A DNA stretch of 64,000 nucleotides. Source: Pseudomonas hydrolytica. Lineage in GTDB: Bacteria; Pseudomonadota; Gammaproteobacteria; Pseudomonadales; Pseudomonadaceae. The notes below the pieces were generated by a model, which was given only the letters and a program-made list of their open reading frames with translations, was not told the origin of the DNA and did not search any database. The first letter of the stretch is position 1. Each line of letters opens with the position of its first letter. The position numbers and the translations under genes are program-made. Location: the NCBI RefSeq assembly GCF_021495345.1, contig NZ_CP099397.1:4595001-4659000 (forward strand). Direction: 5' to 3'. Below, in pieces: positions 59,149-64,000 of the stretch.

Positions 59149-59970
59149 CTATTTATTATTTTGAGGATTATCCACTTCTACTTCGACCGGACTCACCCTC
59201 GTACTAGTTTTAGATGCCTGAGCTGATTGAGGCTCATTAATTTTATTTGACATGCCCTCATGAGCAACAACCCCCGCAGAAGATTTTTGTTTTGGCTCCT
59301 CTTGCTGCCCATCTAGCGCTTTCAGCTTTTCTTGGGCTGAAGATTCAATGCGCTTAAACTGTTTTTCTGTGGAAGCCTCACTAATGGGCCGCCCTGCACC
59401 CGGCTCGATCAAAACAGGTTTATGAGCTACACCACCAAAAACTGCAACAAGAATGACAGTCCCGAGAAGAGCAACCATGACCGACTTATAAAAAAACTCA
59501 ACCTTCCCATCGGAATGCAATTTCCCGGTTTGAGGAAAGCGATCATCACTAACAATTAACTTTGCAAGAATTCGTGCAAATCCACGCGGCTCATATGGGC
59601 TTTCTTTACCTATCGCATCTGTCAAGGAAAGCTCGGGAAGCTCTGATCTAAACTTAGATTCAATAAAAAGCCCTTGCTTAACAGATCCCACTAGCAAGCG
59701 ATGATACCAATAGCGATCTATAAAATAAAAAAGATAAGTACCTAGGATTCCAAATAAAGGCAATATCGTAGCAAATTGGACATAGTAATCCCCCACCTGC
59801 AATCCAAGATTTTTATCCAGCAAAAAACCAAGAGATGCAAACAATGCAAGCAGGATAGTAACAAACATACTTCTAATTCGCATGCTGATGTCATTAAAAT
59901 GCATCTGAACACCAACAACCACCTTCCAGATCTCGACAACCTCCTTGCCATCAATATTCGCCATCTTCAA
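59149..59970 (-). CDS. Three-helix membrane protein resembling the RipA octameric membrane family
   Basis: 273 residues. VEIWKVVVGVQMHFNDISMRIR at the N terminus (here given as a position: residues 12-33) is the signature I associate with RipA/8xMP-type proteins; helices follow at about 35-52 and 66-90, with a third at about 168-187, then a polar Gln/Ser/Glu-rich cytoplasmic or periplasmic tail of about 85 residues. AT-rich. It starts 9 bases after the HAD gene stop, so they form a two-gene operon. Function unknown. Confidence 0.6.
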   Translation of the reverse strand: MKMANIDGKEVVEIWKVVVGVQMHFNDISMRIRSMFVTILLALFASLGFLLDKNLGLQVGDYYVQFATILPLFGILGTYLFYFIDRYWYHRLLVGSVKQGLFIESKFRSELPELSLTDAIGKESPYEPRGFARILAKLIVSDDRFPQTGKLHSDGKVEFFYKSVMVALLGTVILVAVFGGVAHKPVLIEPGAGRPISEASTEKQFKRIESSAQEKLKALDGQQEEPKQKSSAGVVAHEGMSNKINEPQSAQASKTSTRVSPVEVEVDNPQNNK

Positions 59971-59979
59971 ACTCCCTGT

Positions 59980-60852
59980 TCAAAATTTACGAAAAACGAA
60001 TATATCCAATAACTCAGAAAACCCCACCTCCAGAGTATGGTCTGGATGTACATCCACACGAGCTTGAATTCTCTGTTCTCTCGCTACCTCTTCTGGAGTC
60101 CAGTGCGTAACATCCTGAAGCAAACGATATTCTTTCCTACTATGCGCTTGCCCATATTTAGCCCAAGCATTCTCAATCCCGCAGTCAGCTGCCATAGCAA
60201 TGTCTTTCATGAGGCTATCGCCGACGTATATGCATTCCGATTTTGTCAAACCAAGATCGGTGACTATCGCCTCCAAAACTTTGGTATCAGGCTTTTTTGA
60301 GCCCTTGGGCGTGAAGTGCTGTACAGTGTTCTGTAGTGAGTAGTGCTCAGCTGGATAATAGCGAAGATCATCGACAGAAACCCCTTCCGGTAGTACGTGG
60401 TCTGCCGGGCAGAAGATAAAATCAAAAACTCCATCCAGCCCTAAACGTTTGACACGATAATTAGAATAGAACGCCATGGACTCTGTGTACCCAATGATTC
60501 TTGTGCCACGCGCCTTCAACTCCTGAAGAGTTTCAGCAACGCCTGGATATAGCACCAGATACTTCCGCCGTTGATCACGATAAGCTTGCACTGCACTAGC
60601 AAACACATCAACAGCAGGCCGCCCGTTCAACACATTCTCTAAAGATGGCAACTCTTCAATCAGCATGGAATACTCCGAAGTCCCATGCTTTTGATGTACC
60701 GCAGCAATCTCTGGAATGAGAACCTCTTTTGGCACCCCGCTTATACGGACTATTTCATCAAGCATCGCTGAAAAGCAATTCAACCAGAGTTCAACCCAGT
60801 CGAATAATGTATTATCCAGATCAGTAATAACCGTAGTCTTGTAATTTGACAT
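59980..60852 (-). CDS. HAD-superfamily hydrolase
   Basis: 290 residues. HAD motif I ITDLDNTLFDW, motif II IIGYTESMAF, motif III lysine in SKKPDTKVLEA, and motif IV YVGDSLMKDIAMA are all present, with a helical cap after motif I; a ~35-residue C-terminal tail extends past the usual fold. The start at 60852 (MSNYKTT) has GGAGG 8 bases upstream; the frame extends 6 codons more. Likely a phosphatase or nucleotidase. Nine bases before the membrane protein gene. Confidence 0.85.
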   Translation of the reverse strand: MSNYKTTVITDLDNTLFDWVELWLNCFSAMLDEIVRISGVPKEVLIPEIAAVHQKHGTSEYSMLIEELPSLENVLNGRPAVDVFASAVQAYRDQRRKYLVLYPGVAETLQELKARGTRIIGYTESMAFYSNYRVKRLGLDGVFDFIFCPADHVLPEGVSVDDLRYYPAEHYSLQNTVQHFTPKGSKKPDTKVLEAIVTDLGLTKSECIYVGDSLMKDIAMAADCGIENAWAKYGQAHSRKEYRLLQDVTHWTPEEVAREQRIQARVDVHPDHTLEVGFSELLDIFVFRKF

Positions 60853-60938
60853 CAACCTAGCCTCCAACATCCATTTACAAAGCAGCCAGGCGAAGAGCTA
60901 TACCCGCCCAATTTGAAGAACAGCTCCAATATTAAGAC

Positions 60939-62021
60939 TTAATCCGGAAACATGAAAAAATCATTCAAACTTGAAAGGCGAACCAAACCATCACGCAGCA
61001 CCACTACTTTGTCTGGCTCGCTCATAAACCAGGCAAACGACCCCCAGGCCAGAGACGTGACGGTTTTTTTGAACCCCGCCGATTGCCGATCCGCATAAGC
61101 AGTTACAAAGGCTACTTGCGAACGCTTAAAACCACCTTTGTCTGTCAGCTCAAATAGCGCTTCTTGCCTACGAGGATTGATCGCACCATCGGTTGCAACC
61201 ACCTCGATAAATACAATCAGGGGATGTTTCGGCCCGAGGTCTACCAAGATCAGGTCAGGCAGGTTTTTCTGAGCCTCTATATCTAGACCAATGGTCGATG
61301 CCATGCGCAAATCCTGCATGGCTACCTTGTTGCTCGACTCACTGAGCCAGAGCACAGCAGGCTTCTCCAGGAACCGCTTGGCGAAGACCTCAACAACAGC
61401 ACGAGAAATCAGCGAACTAGGGCCATAGGACAGGGTGCGCGTTTCACCGTTGGGGAAGTGAACAAGTACGCCTTCCTGATCGACCGCGCCCAAGCGCATC
61501 AACGAAATGCGGGCAAGCGCGCCTTTGTTCAGGTGTTCGTCTTGCCATTTGAGGATGGCGGCTGCCAACTCTTCGCCCTGGAGCTCAGGGTCGAACAAGG
61601 CCGCCAGATCAGACTTGAGTGCATAACGCGGCTTACCGGATGTGGTGGGCACGTCCTTGTCTTCCATGACAGCGCCAACGGCGACCAGACCTTCTCGTAG
61701 GGTCTCATCGCGGATGGGTTCGCGGGTGTTATCCGCATACCAGCGCTTGCCTGGAACCTCGAACGATTTCTTGCGCAGATTCGATCTGTAGCTAAGGCGT
61801 TGCTCATCGCTGCTATTCACGGCTTGCAAATCGGTCATGCGATAGACATGCACCGGCCCCAGTCGAACGTCCGTGTGCTCAATTGCACCGATATACAGCA
61901 TTGCGAATACAGTGCTGGCCGCGAGCTCGCGAGTGCAGTAGACCCGATTCGGAGTTCCTTCCGGGAAGATCAGCGGGAGCCTCTCAGCGACCAGTTCCCT
62001 TGGTACATACGGTGGCAGCAC
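60939..62021 (-). CDS. BsuBI/PstI-type restriction endonuclease
   Basis: 360 residues. The C-terminal part matches the BsuBI/PstI family: LPDLILVDLGPKHPLIVFIEVV, a PD-(D/E)xK-like core, then VATDGAINPRRQEALFELTDKG and VAFVTAYADR. The N-terminal region is a helical recognition domain. GTG start overlaps the methyltransferase TAG stop by one base, so the pair is coupled, methylase first. Family members recognise CTGCAG, but specificity here is not read from sequence. Confidence 0.88.
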   Translation of the reverse strand: MLPPYVPRELVAERLPLIFPEGTPNRVYCTRELAASTVFAMLYIGAIEHTDVRLGPVHVYRMTDLQAVNSSDEQRLSYRSNLRKKSFEVPGKRWYADNTREPIRDETLREGLVAVGAVMEDKDVPTTSGKPRYALKSDLAALFDPELQGEELAAAILKWQDEHLNKGALARISLMRLGAVDQEGVLVHFPNGETRTLSYGPSSLISRAVVEVFAKRFLEKPAVLWLSESSNKVAMQDLRMASTIGLDIEAQKNLPDLILVDLGPKHPLIVFIEVVATDGAINPRRQEALFELTDKGGFKRSQVAFVTAYADRQSAGFKKTVTSLAWGSFAWFMSEPDKVVVLRDGLVRLSSLNDFFMFPD

Positions 62022-63826
62022 TACATATCTCCTTCAAACAATCGACTACATGCGGCCTCAATGGCTTCTCGGTCGGCACCAGCATCGACCAATCTAGTTA
62101 GCTCCACGAGGTCCTCAGGCGCAGGCAGCGGCAGCGACTCCAACTCGTAGGCCGAGACTGCAACCGAGCCGCTGACGCAACGAAATGCGCGGTCTGCAGC
62201 CACGCTGTTGATGAATGCCCCCAGCACCTCGGCGCTAACCTGGGGCGCTTCGGTAATTGGACGAATCATGTTGATGTGATTTTCGACCACGACGCCACCA
62301 TGCCTTTCCAAAAACTCGGCGGGGAGCGCCGCAGCAATCAGGCGGCGACTCTGTTCCTTGGCCGTGGTCCGTTGCAATAGGACGCAGGGCTTAGTGGTCA
62401 CAAGCCAGTTATCTCCGGTTTTCAGCTCAAAGTAGGGAGCGTGATTCTTTTTGTCCGCACGGAACACGAAACGGCCGTCGGCTGTGATTGCCTCGGCCCA
62501 GATCAGTGGCAGGCGTTTACTGCTTGGACGCTGGGCTAGCTGGTTCTTGAAACGGTTCCACACCAGCGGGCCAGTACTCACGCCATAACCCCAGTCGGCC
62601 AGACGATGAGGCATGTGGGTCAGGCATTCGACCAACGCGGTTTGCTCAGTTGTGCGCGGCAAGAGCCAAGGTTGCGATGGGTCAGCAGGGAGAGCGATCT
62701 CGCCCGTCTGCTGAATCTCAAGCCCGCCCTTGGAGGGAGCAATTTCGGCAACGACGACCGGGGCGCTATCAGCGCCTCGACGATAGGTCGTAAGAGCAGT
62801 TTCCTGCAGCACGTCATCAAAAACGCCCTTACGGGCGGTGACAAAATCGATGGTCAGCGGTGGTGCTGAGCGTCCCAGCAGGGCCCGTAGATTCTTGAAG
62901 TAGACTCCGGCCAAGAAGGAGGTCGGTGTCACGTAAGCAATCACGCCGCCCAACTTGGTATGACGTAGGGCCAAATCGGTGAACAACCCATACAGGTTGG
63001 CATGACCATACAGCGAGCGCCTGTAGCGTTCGCGAGTTTCTAGATCGAGCTTGGCTCGTCCATATGGAGGATTACCAATTACGAGGTCGAAACGGTCTTT
63101 CGGTGGGCTACGACGCAGCGAGTCGCAAACAGTCACCATGACAGGCAGCTTGCGCCCAGCCAGCCGGCTGATCGGAAGTACCACGGCGTCCAAGGTGACC
63201 TGGCTGAGCCAAGCCCCAAAGGGATCGATCTCGTAGCCGCGCAAGCGGTTGCCGATGCTCTGCATCAGCAGCTTCGGGCTGCAATCCTTCAGTTCAATCA
63301 TGATCCGCTGGGCTATGGGAGCAAGGAAGGCCCCCCCGCCACAAGCTGGATCAAGTACACGGCACTTTGTCCAGTCGACATTGGCGGCCGTTACCTGGTC
63401 GATGAGGCGGGCGGTCAGGACGGGCGGGGTGTAGAAAATGCCGTACTCCCCGCGATGTTCAGCCGGGAGCATGCCGGTGTAAGTCAGGCCTATCTGATAG
63501 GCGGCTGTCTCGGCATCAAAACTCGCTGCTGTGCGGCCGATGGTTTCAGCAAGTGCAGCGGCGGCCTCTGGAAGCGGCTCGGTAGGGAACGGCTGGAGTG
63601 GCGAGCGCAGTTCCTGGGGAACGATATCGACGCTGGTCAGGCCACGCCACCAAGCCTCGATCAGCCGGACGCCGAACGCACGCGCCAGGGCCAACTGATG
63701 ATCTACTGGGAAAGTAGTTGCCAAGGCGCGGGCCATGACTCTGGCTGAGGCCAGTATTTGGCTCGGGGATTCCGCAGCCGCTGGGTCTGCCTGCCGTGCC
63801 TGTTTTGCCTGTGCCATGTGAGTCAT
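62021..63826 (-). CDS. N6-adenine DNA methyltransferase partner of the BsuBI/PstI-type enzyme
   Basis: 601 residues. SAM motif I VLDPACGGGAFLAPIAQ, catalytic motif IV FDLVIGNPPYGRAKL, VIAYVTPTSFLAG, and a C-terminal target-recognition region. Eco57I/TaqI-like gamma-type layout. The start at 63826 (MTHMAQ) has an AAGGGGG upstream; the frame is open to 63871. Modifies the site cut by the partner nuclease and protects the host. Confidence 0.92.
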   Translation of the reverse strand: MTHMAQAKQARQADPAAAESPSQILASARVMARALATTFPVDHQLALARAFGVRLIEAWWRGLTSVDIVPQELRSPLQPFPTEPLPEAAAALAETIGRTAASFDAETAAYQIGLTYTGMLPAEHRGEYGIFYTPPVLTARLIDQVTAANVDWTKCRVLDPACGGGAFLAPIAQRIMIELKDCSPKLLMQSIGNRLRGYEIDPFGAWLSQVTLDAVVLPISRLAGRKLPVMVTVCDSLRRSPPKDRFDLVIGNPPYGRAKLDLETRERYRRSLYGHANLYGLFTDLALRHTKLGGVIAYVTPTSFLAGVYFKNLRALLGRSAPPLTIDFVTARKGVFDDVLQETALTTYRRGADSAPVVVAEIAPSKGGLEIQQTGEIALPADPSQPWLLPRTTEQTALVECLTHMPHRLADWGYGVSTGPLVWNRFKNQLAQRPSSKRLPLIWAEAITADGRFVFRADKKNHAPYFELKTGDNWLVTTKPCVLLQRTTAKEQSRRLIAAALPAEFLERHGGVVVENHINMIRPITEAPQVSAEVLGAFINSVAADRAFRCVSGSVAVSAYELESLPLPAPEDLVELTRLVDAGADREAIEAACSRLFEGDM

Positions 63827-63884
63827 ATTCCCCCTTTTTTTCGCGGGCCGAGATTCTACAGGATTCGGCATCCACGCCGACCGC

Positions 63885-63896
63885 TATTGCGCAATA
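63885..63896. promoter_or_regulatory. Palindrome TATTGCGCAATA upstream of the methyltransferase
   Basis: Perfect 12-base palindrome 59 bases upstream of the methyltransferase start, in a position for an operator controlling the restriction-modification operon. The final ~100 bases of the window hold no supported gene. Confidence 0.35.
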
Positions 63897-64000
63897 CTGC
63901 GTGATAAATTGATACCCAACAATCGCAGGAGCGCCAGTTATGCAACCGAATTACCCTCAATTCGGGCAGAGTTAGCTGGTACGCAGTGCTTTGGGCGAGC

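Noticed and set aside
63941..63976. Eleven-codon frame with a Shine-Dalgarno at the window end
   Set aside because: Too short to support and without recognisable product; it could be a leader peptide, but nothing downstream is visible.
49652..64000. Right-hand attachment site (attR) of the tRNA-Ile2 element
   Set aside because: I found no second copy of the tRNA 3' end sequence in the window; the boundary probably lies further right.

Overview
The window is GC-rich chromosomal DNA from a Pseudomonas species. Gene order and protein sequences follow the P. aeruginosa PA0667-to-PA0575 segment closely (mepM-like, anmK, erpA, argC, hemJ, vfr, trpCDG/trpE, gph, rpe, murU-amgK, lptD-surA-pdxA-rsmA-apaG-apaH, glpE, prkA-yeaH-spoVR, cca, folB, plsY, tsaD, rpsU-dnaG-rpoD, rmcA). 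The mendocina/oleovorans/alcaligenes side of the genus is plausible but is inference from memory.

Bases 1-49.6 kb are core genome. Main blocks: (a) cell-wall, Fe-S and arginine genes (1-5 kb); (b) hemJ, a nitronate monooxygenase, a PLP enzyme, an SDR and an AAA+ ATPase (5-12 kb); (c) coq7, an OsmC protein and the cAMP regulator vfr; (d) trpE-G-D-C in one contiguous block on the minus strand, with a 14-codon Trp-rich leader peptide upstream of trpE, followed in the same direction-of-reading upstream by gph and rpe; (e) peptidoglycan recycling (murU, amgK) divergent from the outer-membrane assembly operon lptD-surA-pdxA-rsmA-apaG-apaH; (f) the stationary-phase trio prkA-yeaH-spoVR; (g) cca, folK-like, folB, plsY, tsaD; (h) the macromolecular synthesis operon rpsU-dnaG-rpoD; (i) rmcA, a c-di-GMP enzyme that carries an in-frame amber codon exactly between its GGDEF and EAL domains. 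Pseudomonas REP-type inverted repeats sit in several intergenic gaps.

From tRNA-Ile2 (49570-49646) to the right edge is an integrated mobile element whose far end is outside the window. It opens with a tyrosine integrase, a leftward HTH-type putative repressor facing a clear inverted-repeat operator, a small DNA-binding protein, and a replication-type HTH protein whose coding sequence contains a dense array of GGGTGACA/TGTCACCC repeats that looks like an origin. This layout resembles a phage satellite or a heavily reduced prophage; no structural phage genes are seen. The cargo is: an AT-rich two-gene unit (membrane-anchored NMNAT-like nucleotidyltransferase plus a dCTP-deaminase-like protein lacking one catalytic arginine), a structured RNA resembling phage C4 antisense RNA with its own promoter and a complementary downstream target, two small overlapping genes, a compact HNH-nuclease pyocin with its immunity gene, a decayed Fic gene behind a repeat array, a HAD hydrolase paired with a small membrane protein, and a BsuBI/PstI-type restriction-modification system.

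The most promising candidate for an undescribed system is the NMNAT-like/dCTP-deaminase-like pair (53075-55013), carried among conflict genes on a satellite-like element; the HAD/membrane-protein pair (59149-60852) is the second.
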